A stretch of 64,000 bases of DNA from Myxococcaceae bacterium JPH2 (GTDB lineage: Bacteria > Myxococcota > Myxococcia > Myxococcales > Myxococcaceae). The stretch spans positions 82,655 through 146,654 of the forward strand of contig JAEMGR010000036.1 of NCBI GenBank assembly GCA_016458225.1, given 5' to 3'. Below, one piece after another: positions 33,801-43,134 of the stretch. The translations under genes were made by a program, and so were the position numbers. A model generated the notes under the pieces. It saw only the letters and a program-made list of their open reading frames with translations. It was not told the origin of the DNA and did no database searches. The stretch's first letter is position 1. Each line of letters starts with the position of its first letter.

Positions 33801-34253
33801 GAGGGGCGCGAAGGCGCTGGAGCAGCGCCTCATCACCGCGTCGGACAGTCGGGTGAGCCCCGAGTCCTCGCCCTGATTGCTGTCGTAGCTGTGGTCCAGG
33901 GACGCGATGAGGTTGGACAGCACGTGCCGGTCGTAGTTGGCCGCGTCCACCGTCATGGGCACGTAGCCGACATAGCCCTGCTGCTTGCCGTGCACGCTGT
34001 TGCGGAACGCCCGCACCAGGTGCGTCTTGCCGCTGCCGGACTCGCCCAGGACCAGCAGGATCTTGCCGGAGTCCGGTGGCGGGGCGCGGCGCGTGGCGCG
34101 CTGGACGAGTCGCTCGAAGGCGCGGCGGGCCTGCGCGTTCATCGACTCGACGTCGAACGGGTCGGGCTGCCAGAGGGCCTGGCCCTGCTGGACGCCGCTG
34201 AAGACCTCGCAGCCGTCGGAGAGGAAGGCAATCAGTCGAGCATCAGTGGCCAT
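30882..34253 (-). CDS. Dual P-loop ATPase: N-terminal AAA unit fused to a HerA-like DNA-translocase domain
   Basis: A 1123-aa protein. The N-terminal AAA unit has Walker A GESGSGKT (residues 70-77) and a Walker B-like IICVDQMEDI near 270-280. A middle region (~residues 430-640) with GGHELGGTPRFAVRAR and VPILVRTTDFPS may be a degenerate nuclease-like or sensor domain. The C-terminal part has Walker A GGTGSGKTT near 735, LLDRKGDLASYA, Walker B TLLFDEADLYLPA near 990, and VLLATQSPGDFDYKCRENV, typical of HerA/FtsK-like (DUF87) DNA motors. It would be a cytoplasmic DNA-acting ATPase. It is the third gene of the operon, 20 bases after the middle gene. DptF/DptH of Dnd restriction offer a loose functional parallel with separate proteins; I do not recognise this fusion as a named system. 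Confidence 0.8.
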   Translation of the reverse strand: MATDARLIAFLSDGCEVFSGVQQGQALWQPDPFDVESMNAQARRAFERLVQRATRRAPPPDSGKILLVLGESGSGKTHLVRAFRNSVHGKQQGYVGYVPMTVDAANYDRHVLSNLIASLDHSYDSNQGEDSGLTRLSDAVMRRCSSAFAPLIPAEQILDEEELHGVVHSVADELHADPNFSAVDVSLLRALLYLQRRDARFHHRVLQWLRCEDLSPADRKVLGELVPRTADDDPGRMMEHLGLLMGVLGQALIICVDQMEDISDFEQSPRMEPSCRRAMNSLAALAGRVPTAVVVVCCLTDFWTKMRAQLNRAMIDRIENDPEPVELDPLVSADTARDIAARRLSALYAQRQVQPAPTDPTYPFPAQGFDKLAGLRARDVLNECRRYRDRAIQDDRLPETFPLPRPARVDASPHLTPPTAPSPLEQLWLDFKANFRAQVPDQNADIAALLAWAIEMGGHELGGTPRFAVRARDGESIDVSEKPVGRELFVALCNKSSRGGHLSKQMAEALRAAVGKVPILVRTTDFPSTLGNQVAEQTSLLLSRGGRRAVIADSDMRELVALQAFRQAHPEPAYLEWSRQSRPITGLKSISDMLGLERLAVQAGAHASARAGKAQVPTTKRADVQIFDGPRGAFGKPPGLTPNTKRPDPTPRSPKDADDISFPEDLGVMGDILTSPPSGPRKQHPDSTPVVSPPYGKLPLPDLVTGPLQLGATEGLLSEPLTMEVEDLTRHCAFLGGTGSGKTTLALSVVEQLLLQGIPALLLDRKGDLASYAKDEAWREKLDVPFLEERRRLLRERVDVALYTPGRSDGRPLAMPLVPRGLEQLPPEEQEQGLQQAADALASMLEYKNSPKDRASRALLSQAIRLLTQRAPQRELTLEMIQGLVESMDSTLVEEAKGLDLKLFPKLSQDLATLRMNKRALLSSTGEKLDLEELLGRGPGASTGRTRLSIVSTKYLGDTPNVLFWVSQLLQEANRWASQHPSPRLQATLLFDEADLYLPAVGVPATKPPMENLLRRARSAGVGVLLATQSPGDFDYKCRENVRTWFVGCVREERAIGKLRPMFSEAKVDAAQTLPPQKQGQFHLLRDGQVRRLKADRSVMRTEQLPEDEILRLARRTQERQGK

Positions 34254-34273
34254 GGGGATTCGAGGACCTCGGG

Positions 34274-35299
34274 CTAGATGACGACGAAGTGGAAGCTGGC
34301 GCCGAGCGCGCTCACCTCGGACTCGGCCACGTCCGTGGGGTCCATCGCGGACACGAGGTCCGCGCGGCTCAGGGAGAGCTGTCGCGCGCGGTTGGCCTCC
34401 AGCAGGGCCTCATCGAAGGCCTCGCGGTTGGGCCACTCGGGCTGGAGGGCGCGCCAGACGTGGGAGATGAACACCTTGTTGTCTCCGTAGCGTCCGGTGG
34501 GCAGTGCTCGCGCGACCGTCAGCAGGTGCTCCGCGAACGAGGTCCCCATCGAAGCGGGCGCGACGGGGCCGGGCTCGGGGACCGCGGGCTCGGCCTCCTC
34601 GTCAGGCGGCGCATCGGGGCGGGGCGCGGACTCGGTTGCGTCGGCCATCAGCCAGCCGCGCAGGAGCGCGAGGCGGAGCGCTTCGGCATCTGCTCGTGCC
34701 GCGCCGGCTGCTCGTGCCGCGAGCTGCTCCAGCGCGCGGCGGGGTTGGGCGACCTCCAGCTCCAGGAGCGAACTCAGGAGGTGGGCCTGCACCGCGGCCA
34801 GGGTGAAGGGCTTGTCGGTCTCCACGCCCAGGCTGCGCCACAGCAGTCGGTCACGCACCTGCGCGAGCGTGGGCGCGTCCGGCCCCTCCACGGCGTGCTC
34901 GCGCTTGAGGAGCGCGGCGCGCATCCCATCCGCGTTCGCCAGCCGCGTCAGCACGGCCTTGGACGCGGGCAGCGCCAGGCTCCGCGCCATCAGGTGCTGC
35001 TGCTTGAGCCGCTTCCACGTGAGGCCCCGGGGCGAGTCCACGCCGAGGAACTGGAGGGCCTTCTTGCGACCCTCCGGCGTCAAGGTGAGGCCCTGTCGCG
35101 AGCGCGGCTGCACGAGCGCGTCGGCGAGCAGCGTGTCCACGAGGGGCTCGAAGCGCCTCGCCCACTCCGCGCGACTCCAGCGGTGCTCGACGAAGGGGCG
35201 CAGCGCGTCCGCCAGCTCCTTGCGCGTGCCGGGCCGGCTGCTGCGGGTGGCGAGCCAGGCGAGGGCGAGTCCCTCCAGGCGGGTGTCAGCGGCGTCCAT
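34274..35299 (-). CDS. Protein of unknown function in the HerA-DUF559 operon
   Basis: A 341-aa predicted cytoplasmic protein starting at ATG 35299 with a strong AGGAGGT site. No catalytic motif is recognised. The N-terminal two thirds are helical with a possible winged-helix unit (residues ~20-80, TRKELADALRPFVEHRWSR to GLTLTPEGRKKAL). A Pro/Glu/Ala-rich linker lies near 225-255, and the C-terminal ~90 residues (KVFISHVWRALQ to ALGASFHFVVI) look like a separate folded domain. It overlaps the upstream nuclease-like gene by 14 bases and precedes the ATPase by 20 bases, so all three should be made together. A DNA-recognition or adaptor subunit is a reasonable guess only. Confidence 0.7.
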   Translation of the reverse strand: MDAADTRLEGLALAWLATRSSRPGTRKELADALRPFVEHRWSRAEWARRFEPLVDTLLADALVQPRSRQGLTLTPEGRKKALQFLGVDSPRGLTWKRLKQQHLMARSLALPASKAVLTRLANADGMRAALLKREHAVEGPDAPTLAQVRDRLLWRSLGVETDKPFTLAAVQAHLLSSLLELEVAQPRRALEQLAARAAGAARADAEALRLALLRGWLMADATESAPRPDAPPDEEAEPAVPEPGPVAPASMGTSFAEHLLTVARALPTGRYGDNKVFISHVWRALQPEWPNREAFDEALLEANRARQLSLSRADLVSAMDPTDVAESEVSALGASFHFVVI

Positions 35300-36527
35300 G
35301 AGCGACCTCCTGCCCGACGGCGTCACGCTGGCGGGCGGCGATGAGGGATTCCAAGGTGTCGAGGATGTCCTCGGCGCGAGACACCACGTCCTCGGCGAGC
35401 ACGCGGACCACCCAATAGCCCGCGCGTTGCAGCGCGAGGTCCTTGCGGCGATCCCGACGGAAGCGCTCCGCGTCGAGGAAGTGGAAGTAGCCGTCGATCT
35501 CCACCGCCAGCCGCCACTCGCGGCACAGCAGGTCCACCTCCCATGCGCGGTCCTCGTCCGCGAGCTGGAGGCGCTGGTTGAGCTGGAACAGCCCCGAGGT
35601 GGCGGGACGCGCACGGAGGCACTCGGCGAGGAAGCGCTCCGCCTTGCTGCGCGCGAACTCCTCGGGCGTCCCGGGGGCTCCGGTGAGGACGGCCCGCGCT
35701 GCCTCCGCGTGGAGCACTCGCTTCGCGTCGGGCGCCTGCTCGCGCGCGAGCTGACTCTGGAGCGCCATGGCGGCATCCGCCGCGGCGGTGACCGGTGCGG
35801 CCACGGGCTCTCCCAGGTCCAGCCGTCCTTCGCGCACGAGGGCGAGCACGCGGGACTCCGGCCCTCGCAGGAAGGCGTCGAGCGCGTCCGGTTCCACCGC
35901 GCACGCGAGGGGCATCATCGGCGCGGCGATGCTCAGGGCGGCGGCGGATTGCAGGCCCCAGTGAGAGGGTGCCTCTCCGGCGCGGCAGCGGAGCGCGGGC
36001 AGGTCTCTGGCGGGCACCAGGGCAATCAGGGCCTCCAGCGCGACGTGGGGCTCTCGTCGGAGTGCCTCGCGCACGGGGGGCGGCAGCGTGCCGGGGTCGA
36101 GCGTGGGGCGCTGCTCGATGAGTTGGCGACACAGCGCCCACGTGAAGCCGGGCAAGGAGGGAGGCGGGAGCGCGTCCAAGAGGACGCGGCGCTCATGCGG
36201 CGTCTTGCCCGCGAAGGAGGGCGCGTGGCGTGGGTTCGCGGCCGTGAGGGCGAAGGTTGCGAGGGCCTCGGCGTCCGCGCCCAGGTCTCGCTCCGCCGCG
36301 AGCGCTCGGGCCCAATCGATTGCGGCCGAGCGGGGATCCTCCGCGTCGGTGACGACGACGCGCCGACCTTGTCGCTCCGCCCAGCGAGACCACAGCGCCG
36401 CGCCGGACCCGAGCGGGCCCGCGAGGACGCTCAGCGTAGCGACTCCCTCCGCGCGCCGGCGAGCCTGGCGATCCAGGGCATCGAGCAGCGCGGCTTCCAC
36501 CGGCGGCGACAAGCGAACTCCCCCCAC
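35286..36527 (-). CDS. DUF559/Vsr-like nuclease-domain protein
   Basis: A 413-aa protein whose residues ~320-390 form a DUF559-type PD-(D/E)xK-like domain: WEVDLLCREWRLAVEIDGYFH, then FRRDRRKDLALQRAGYWVVRV. The acidic and Arg/Lys residues of that fold are present, so nuclease activity is plausible. The N terminus has a P-loop-like GPLGSGAALW in which the Walker Lys/Thr are replaced by Ala, followed by a beta strand (GRRVVVTDAED), suggesting a dead ATPase unit. The GTG at 36527 is uncertain because no good ribosome-binding site is visible. First gene of the three-gene operon; 158 bases with no recognised feature separate it from the upstream epimerase stop. Confidence 0.7.
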   Translation of the reverse strand: MGGVRLSPPVEAALLDALDRQARRRAEGVATLSVLAGPLGSGAALWSRWAERQGRRVVVTDAEDPRSAAIDWARALAAERDLGADAEALATFALTAANPRHAPSFAGKTPHERRVLLDALPPPSLPGFTWALCRQLIEQRPTLDPGTLPPPVREALRREPHVALEALIALVPARDLPALRCRAGEAPSHWGLQSAAALSIAAPMMPLACAVEPDALDAFLRGPESRVLALVREGRLDLGEPVAAPVTAAADAAMALQSQLAREQAPDAKRVLHAEAARAVLTGAPGTPEEFARSKAERFLAECLRARPATSGLFQLNQRLQLADEDRAWEVDLLCREWRLAVEIDGYFHFLDAERFRRDRRKDLALQRAGYWVVRVLAEDVVSRAEDILDTLESLIAARQRDAVGQEVAHGRR

Positions 36528-36685
36528 GGGTCGGGCGGCGGAAACCCGCCGAGCGATGTCGAGCCTGCTCCCGGGAATCCATGGGAATCAAGCGTGGGGG
36601 AGACCCAGTGGCTCGGGTCGTTTCCAGAAGTGGACCCCTGGCAGGGGGTCGTCACGAACCGGGGGCGGGTGTCCGCCGTGCCAGG

Positions 36686-37621
36686 TCAGCGCCCGGTGCG
36701 GTCCACCGGCAGGGCGTCCGCGTAGGCGCGGAGGATGCGGCCCTCGTCATACGAGTGCTGGAAGCCCGTGGCGTCCAGGAAGCGGCGGTTGTCGAGGACG
36801 ATGGGGTGGCGCAGGTGGTCCACCGCGCCCACGCTCAGGCGAGGCAGCCCCGCGCGGCCCAGAATCAGCGACAGTACGGGCGCGGGCAGCGGCACTGGCG
36901 TGCGGCCCGTGCCCTTGATGATGACGGACAGCGGGATGGGCGGCGGCCCCGCGACGTTGAAGATGCCGCGCAGCTGCTTCTCCAGCGCGAGGTGCAGCGC
37001 CGTCACCACATCCTCTTCCTGGAGGACGTGGAACAGCGGGTCATACCCCAGCACCATGGGCACGCGACGGCCGCGCAGGAACGTGGCCAGCGTGCCCGTG
37101 CCCGGCGTGCCCAGCGTGTAGACGAGCCGCAGCACCGCGGTGGTCATCTGCGGCAGGCGCCACAGCGCCGTCGCCGCGTACAGGTCCGCGGCCACCAGGT
37201 CCGCCAGCTCGGGGATGGACTCCAGCGCGCGAGGGGGCTCGTCCTCGGAGTGGTACAGCGGCGAGTCCGCCGCCGCGCCGTAGAAGGTGTGGCGGCCCAC
37301 GAAGACGACCTGCTTCACGCCGTGGGTGGCGCAGTGGTCGAACACCGCCTTGGTGCCGTCCAGGTTGATGCGCCCGCGCTCACCGCCGCGCACGGTGAAG
37401 GCCGTCACGGTGGCCATGTGCACCACGGCCTCGGGGCGACGGCGGCGGAAGACGTCCTCGGCGGCGCGCTTGCGCACGTCCACCCGGTGCACCTCGATGC
37501 CCTCGGGCGCGTCGTGCCACGGGCGCACGTCGATGCCGACCACTTCATGTCCGGCCGAGTGCAGGCGCAGCGCCAGCTTGCGAGCGATGCCGCCCGCGAT
37601 GCCCAGGATGAGCACCCTCAT
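36686..37621 (-). CDS. NAD-dependent epimerase/dehydratase (extended SDR)
   Basis: A 311-aa Rossmann-fold protein of the NAD-dependent epimerase/dehydratase family. The cofactor loop is [13 protein letters not shown], followed by VVGIDVRPW and HMATVTAFT (the usual LAA region). The catalytic area reads [15 protein letters not shown]; Tyr is present but the usual YxxxK lysine is not evident, so classical catalysis is doubtful and it may be an atypical or NAD-sensing member. It ends with [16 protein letters not shown]. The ATG overlaps the PlsC-like stop as ATGA, so the two are coupled, which hints at a role in lipid or cell-envelope metabolism. Confidence 0.75.
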   Translation of the reverse strand: MRVLILGIAGGIARKLALRLHSAGHEVVGIDVRPWHDAPEGIEVHRVDVRKRAAEDVFRRRRPEAVVHMATVTAFTVRGGERGRINLDGTKAVFDHCATHGVKQVVFVGRHTFYGAAADSPLYHSEDEPPRALESIPELADLVAADLYAATALWRLPQMTTAVLRLVYTLGTPGTGTLATFLRGRRVPMVLGYDPLFHVLQEEDVVTALHLALEKQLRGIFNVAGPPPIPLSVIIKGTGRTPVPLPAPVLSLILGRAGLPRLSVGAVDHLRHPIVLDNRRFLDATGFQHSYDEGRILRAYADALPVDRTGR

Positions 37622-38436
37622 GGCAACAGCTCCTGCTCGCGGCGGTGCTGACGCTCCTGGCGGCCCGTCTCGATGAGCCGGGTGATGGCCTGTTTCACCT
37701 GCTGCACATAGCCCTCGATGACATGGTCTTCCTCGTCGCCGGTGCCCTGGAAATGGAGCGGCTCGCCATAGTGGATTTCCAGCCGGACGGGGAGGGGGAC
37801 GGGCAGCAGGTAGGGCGTGAGCGGCACATACGGGACGCCCAGGAGCCGACCCAGCGCGTAGGCGTTGAAGATGGTGGGGATGGCGGAGCCGCCGCCCAGG
37901 AAGGCGAAGGGGACGATGGGCGAGCGCGTCTGCAGCGCCATCCGCATGAAGCCCGTGCCGAAGTCCACGAGCGAGTAGCGGTCGCGGAACAGCTTGGCCG
38001 TGCCGCGCGCGCCCTCGGGGAAGATCATCAGGAGCCGGTCATCCTCGAGCAGTCGCCGCGCGTGCTCGGGCAGGCCGGTGAACTGGCCGGTGCGGCTGGC
38101 CCAGAGCGAGGCCACGGGGAACTTGTGGATGAAGCGCTCGACCATGCCCTGGGAGAGCCGGGGCGGATCCATCTCCAGCAGGGTGGAGGTGAGCACCATG
38201 GCCCCGTCCACGGCGACGCCGCCGGAGTGGTTGCCCACCAGCATGGCCCGCCCGCGCGGGGGGATGTGTTGCGCGCCCACGCAGCGCACCCGGAAGTAGT
38301 GGCGGTAGAGGAAGCCGAAGGCCTCCAGCGCCAGCTTCAGGTGCTTCTTGGAGATGCCGTACGGGTCCACGCCGTACTCGTTGAACGGCAGCTCCAGCCG
38401 TTCCACGCGCGCTGCGAGAGAGTCGCTCAGGGACAC
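37618..38436 (-). CDS. PlsC-like phospholipid/glycerol acyltransferase
   Basis: A 272-aa membrane-associated acyltransferase of the 1-acylglycerol-3-phosphate acyltransferase family. Block I is GNHSGGVAVDGAMV, a form of NHx(5-6)D common in the DAGAT-like subgroup. Block III is FPEGARGTAKLF and block IV is SPIVPFAFLGGG. GTG 38436 is used; the frame is open to 38820, but that would run into the divergent ABC gene. It would add an acyl chain to a lysolipid or related alcohol on the inner membrane. It is the first gene of a two-gene leftward unit, divergent from the exporter across 103 bases with no clear promoter match. Confidence 0.85.
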   Translation of the reverse strand: MSLSDSLAARVERLELPFNEYGVDPYGISKKHLKLALEAFGFLYRHYFRVRCVGAQHIPPRGRAMLVGNHSGGVAVDGAMVLTSTLLEMDPPRLSQGMVERFIHKFPVASLWASRTGQFTGLPEHARRLLEDDRLLMIFPEGARGTAKLFRDRYSLVDFGTGFMRMALQTRSPIVPFAFLGGGSAIPTIFNAYALGRLLGVPYVPLTPYLLPVPLPVRLEIHYGEPLHFQGTGDEEDHVIEGYVQQVKQAITRLIETGRQERQHRREQELLP

Positions 38437-38539
38437 CCGCGCACCGTACCACTGCCCGCGCGTTTGCACGCACAGGGCGGTGGGCGCCCGTCGCGCGCTG
38501 GGCCATACTCGGGGCCTCTCCCCACCTGGTTCTCTCCCC

Positions 38540-39474
<935 letters not shown>

Positions 39475-39478
<4 letters not shown>

Positions 39479-40500
39479 GGACGAACCCGCTCGTGCAGTT
39501 GCTGCTCATGCGCCTGCGCTTGCTGTGGCGCAACCCGGGCGTGCTCTTCTGGACGTTCGTCTTCCCCGTGGTGGTGTCCATGGTGCTGGGCACCGCCTTC
39601 GAGCGCGAAGTGCTGGGGCCGGTGAAGGTCGCCATCGTGGACGGCGAGGGCGCGCAGTCGTTGGCCGAGCGACTGGCCTCGGAGCCCGAGCTGGCCGTGC
39701 TTCGCCTCACCCCCGAGGAGGCGCATCGACAGCTCACCCAGGGCAAGGTGGCCATGGTGCTCGTGCCGGGGCCCGCGCTGGAGCTGCGCGTGGACCCCAG
39801 TCGCCCAGAGGGCCGGTCGGCGCGGCTGCTGGTGGAGTCCGCGCTGGCTCCCCCGTCCGCGGACCGCAAGCGGCTGCGCGCCACGCCCGTGTCCGAGCCA
39901 GGCAGTCGCTATGTGGACTTCCTCATCCCGGGGCTCTTGGGCCTGTCGTTGATGTCCACCAGCGTGTGGACCATGGCGCTGCCGCTGGTCATCATGCGCG
40001 GCAACAAGCTGCTCAAGCGCCTGGGCGCCACGCCCATGCGGCGGGGACATTTCTTCGCCGCCTTCGCGCTCGCTCGCGGCGTATTCGCGCTGCTGGAGAT
40101 GGTCTTCTTCTGCGCCTTCGCGCGGCTCGCGTATGGCGTGCCCATGGTGGGCGGCTATCTGGCCTTCGCGGGTGTCGTGCTGCTGGGTGCCACGTGCTTC
40201 GGCGGGCTGGGGCTCCTTGCCGCCAGCCGCATCGACAGCGATGAGTCCGCCAACGGCGTCTTCAACGTCGTCACGCTCCCCATGGTGTTCCTCTCGGGTG
40301 TCTTCTTCCCGTTGGAGCGGCTGCCCGGCTGGGCTCGGCCGCTCATCGAGGCGCTTCCGCTCACGCCCCTCAACGAGGCCCTGCGCGGCATCATGCTGGA
40401 GGGCGCGGGGATGACCGCGCTGGCAGTGCCGTTGGCCGTGCTCCTCGCGTGGTCCGTGGTCTTCTACGCTGGCGCCCTGCGCTTCTTCCGGTGGGTATGA
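39475..40500 (+). CDS. ABC-2 type exporter, permease subunit
   Basis: A 341-aa inner-membrane permease: one TM near residues 22-42 (GVLFWTFVFPVVVSMVLG), an extracytoplasmic domain to ~140 with SRYVDFLIPGLLGLSLM, and five further TMs, ending with FYAGALRFFRWV. PMVFLSGVFFPLERLPGWA is the conserved ABC-2 permease block. GTG 39475 has an AAGGAGAAGG site and overlaps the ATPase stop. It pairs with the preceding ATPase to form a dimeric exporter. Confidence 0.9.
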
Positions 40501-40558
40501 GTCCACCGCTGCGTCTCTCCCCTCGACGCCCTCCCCATCGCACCGACAGGAGTCTCTC

Positions 40559-42022
40559 GTGAGCGAGCCCTCTGCCTCCGCACCTCCCCCCGACTTCGTC
40601 CGGCGCCTCAACTTCTGGGCTCGCGACGCATGCAACGAGTCCGCCGCGCTGCTCGCCGCGCCCGCGCTCGGCCTCTTCGCGCACCTGCCGGACGAGGGCT
40701 CCGCGCCCGTGCCCCTGGAGACGCTGGCGGCACTCGCGGGCTCGAAGCGTCGGGGCGTGCGCGCGGTGGTGGAGCCCTTGGTCGCGCTGGGCTTCGTTCA
40801 CTTCACGCCGGGCCAGGGCTATGCGCTGGCCTCGCGGGCCGCGTTCCTGCGCACGCCGGAGTTCCTGTCGCGACTGGAGCGAGCGCGGCGCTTCTGGCAC
40901 CAGGCGCCTCGCCTGGCGGACGCGCTGCGGAACGGGACGGAGCCGGAGCTGGTGGCGTGGTTTCGTGAGGCCTTCGCGTCCGTGGGGCCTGCGCCGGAGG
41001 GGAGCCCGGAGGTCTATGCGGACCGGGCGGTGCGCAACGGCTTGCGGACGCAGGCGCTGATGGCGGCGTCGCGCCTGGGGCTGCTGGGTCGACTGTCGAC
41101 GGGGCCCGGGTCGCTCGATGCGCTCGCACAGGTCACGGAGGCTCGGCCCGAGTCGCTGCGTGTGTTGGTGGACGTGCTCGCGACCATGGGCATCGTGGCG
41201 TCCTCTGGACCGGAGTTCGGCTTCACGTCCGAGGCGGCGCGGATGCTGGACGCGGAGGGGCTGCCGTACTTCGAGCGCGCGCTGCCGGCCACGCAGGCCT
41301 ATTGGGAGGCGCTGGGCTTCCTGGACGAGGCGGTCCGCGAGGGGCGCTTCCGCCTGGACCTTCGCGACCCCGAGGTCGCGCGGCGCATCTACCAAGAGAA
41401 CGCCTCGCGCATCTCCAGCATCTTCAAGTCGCACCTGCGGCTGAGTCGGCAGGCCGCCGCGCTGGCTCGGCGCATGCGCTCGTTCGAAGGTGCGACGGTG
41501 TTGGACGTGGGCACGGGTTCGGGCGTGTGGGGCGCGGCCTTCGGGCTGGTGGAGCCGTCCACGCAGGTGACGTACCTGGACTCGCCGCACGTGCTGGACG
41601 CGGTGAAGCCGCACCTCGCGCGGCTGAAGCTGGAGGCGCGCTCGCGGCTGTGGGCGGGGGACTGCCTCACGGTGGAGCTGGAGCCGAGCTCCTACGACGT
41701 CATCCTCCTGCCGCAGATCATCCCCGCGCTCCCGGCCCCGGAGCTGCCGCACTTCTTCGCGCGGATGGCGCGCGCGCTCAAACCCCGCGGCCTGCTGCTC
41801 ATCTCCGGCTACCTGCTGACGGACCGGCGCGATGGCCCGCTCGACGCGCTGTACTTCGCGCTGCGCCGGTACGTGTCCAACGAGGGCGACGTGCTGTCGC
41901 TGCCCGAGTTCCGCGCGCTCCTGGAGCCGGTGGGACTGGGGACGTGCCGCGCCTTCGACATGCCCATCCAGCAGGTCGTCATCGCGCACCGAGGCGACGT
42001 GCCCTGGCCCGACGCGGGCTGA
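40559..42022 (+). CDS. SAM-dependent methyltransferase with duplicated N-terminal winged-helix domain
   Basis: A 487-aa methyltransferase. The C-terminal third is a class I SAM fold: VLDVGTGSGVWGAAFG (motif I), VTYLDSPHVL, YDVILLPQIIPALP, and LKPRGLLLISGYL. The N-terminal part has two successive winged-helix/dimerisation units (about residues 15-110 and 165-260), each with an LGLxxxL helix, an LRxLVDxLxxMG-type helix and a YALTS-type wing. Usual O-methyltransferases of this type have one and are ~340 aa. GTG 40559 is preceded by AGGAG. A second copy of the same design lies at 43135-44652. O- or N-methylation of a cluster product is likely; the target is unknown. Confidence 0.82.
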   Translation: MSEPSASAPPPDFVRRLNFWARDACNESAALLAAPALGLFAHLPDEGSAPVPLETLAALAGSKRRGVRAVVEPLVALGFVHFTPGQGYALASRAAFLRTPEFLSRLERARRFWHQAPRLADALRNGTEPELVAWFREAFASVGPAPEGSPEVYADRAVRNGLRTQALMAASRLGLLGRLSTGPGSLDALAQVTEARPESLRVLVDVLATMGIVASSGPEFGFTSEAARMLDAEGLPYFERALPATQAYWEALGFLDEAVREGRFRLDLRDPEVARRIYQENASRISSIFKSHLRLSRQAAALARRMRSFEGATVLDVGTGSGVWGAAFGLVEPSTQVTYLDSPHVLDAVKPHLARLKLEARSRLWAGDCLTVELEPSSYDVILLPQIIPALPAPELPHFFARMARALKPRGLLLISGYLLTDRRDGPLDALYFALRRYVSNEGDVLSLPEFRALLEPVGLGTCRAFDMPIQQVVIAHRGDVPWPDAG

Positions 42023-42035
42023 GGGCGAGGACGCC

Positions 42036-43013
42036 TCAAGACAGCAGCGCGGCCACCGAGTGGTCGCGCGCGGCGTAGTCCGAATCGAGCAACAGCAACT
42101 GATGCACCCGTCCCTGATGCGCGGTCGGCACCGCGGGGAAGAGGTGGTGCGTCAGGTGGTACTGGTCCTCGCGAGGGAAGAGCAGCCGGTTGAGCCAGCC
42201 CCACGCGAAGATGTGATTGCGCGCGCGGTGGAACTCATCCGCGGCGCTGATGATGCCGGCGTGGTCCATGGCATCGGACCAGTAGCGCACGATTTGGTAC
42301 AGCACGCCCCACGGCAACAGGAAGAAGAGGCAGAAGGCCCTCCAGCCCACGCCCCCGTGCGCCAACGCGAGGAGGCCCGCGACGTAGGCGAGCCGCCCCA
42401 CGCGCACCCAAGCGGAGTCCTGGCGGTGGAAGACGAGCGGCCGGATGAAGGACGGGAGCTGCACGAGCAGCAGCGGCCGGAGCAGGTGGTCGCGCACGAA
42501 GGGGCGCGTGGCATCCGCGAAGCCGAAGCGCTGGCGCGGCACGAAGTCCAGGTCCTTCTCGGGGTGGCCCAGGTGCAGGTGGTGCGTGAAGTGCTCGCGC
42601 GCGTAGGTCTCCAGCGAGGTGAAGTCGAGCACCGCCAGCAGTTGGCCCAGTCGGCGGTTGTTGCGCTTGCCGCGCACGAGGATGCCGTGGGACGCCTCGT
42701 GGAGCATGTTGCCCACCGCGCGGAACCGCGTGGCGATGAAGAGGGCCACCAGCGGGTAGAGCGCCCAGCCCGCCACGGGGGCCGCGGCCATCAGCGCGTG
42801 ACTCGCGAGCGCGGCGCCCACGCCCAACGCGACATGTCCTCCCAGGTCCACGAGCGCGCCGGGCACCGACTGTGCGGGCTGCGGCAGGGCGGCCACTTCT
42901 CGCGCGTACTCGGCTCTAAGGCGCGCGCTGACGGAGCCAGCGCGTGGGCTGGCCCCGGGCGTGGCGCCTGCGCCGGGCAGGCCGAGTGTGTCCACCTTCG
43001 GCACGGCGTACAT
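42036..43013 (-). CDS. Membrane fatty-acid desaturase
   Basis: A 325-aa di-iron membrane desaturase. The three His boxes are present: HEASHG (HxxxH), HFTHH (HxxHH) and HLTHH (HxxHH). Hydrophobic segments lie between them (ALYPLVALFIATRF, then LLALAHGGVGW and AFCLFFLLPWGVLY). ATG 43013 is preceded by AGGT. Family members insert a double bond or hydroxylate lipid chains using O2. Between two methyltransferase genes and near the ligase-KR-ACP gene, it probably modifies an acyl chain of the cluster product (inference). It is read toward the first methyltransferase, with 13 bases between their stops. Confidence 0.87.
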   Translation of the reverse strand: MYAVPKVDTLGLPGAGATPGASPRAGSVSARLRAEYAREVAALPQPAQSVPGALVDLGGHVALGVGAALASHALMAAAPVAGWALYPLVALFIATRFRAVGNMLHEASHGILVRGKRNNRRLGQLLAVLDFTSLETYAREHFTHHLHLGHPEKDLDFVPRQRFGFADATRPFVRDHLLRPLLLVQLPSFIRPLVFHRQDSAWVRVGRLAYVAGLLALAHGGVGWRAFCLFFLLPWGVLYQIVRYWSDAMDHAGIISAADEFHRARNHIFAWGWLNRLLFPREDQYHLTHHLFPAVPTAHQGRVHQLLLLDSDYAARDHSVAALLS

Positions 43014-43134
43014 GGGGAGACCTGGCGGAGACGGGAGAAGGCCGGGAGCAGCAGACGCTAGCGGGCGGGAGAAGCCGGGGGCAAGCCGGTGCGGCACGTT
43101 CGCGCCGACGTCACAGTCGCGGCGCGCTGCGTTG

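Noticed and set aside
34274..36527. A known restriction-modification system
   Set aside because: There is a nuclease-like domain and ATPases but no DNA methyltransferase or specificity subunit in or beside the operon; the two methyltransferases at 40-45 kb are small-molecule type with winged-helix dimerisation domains.
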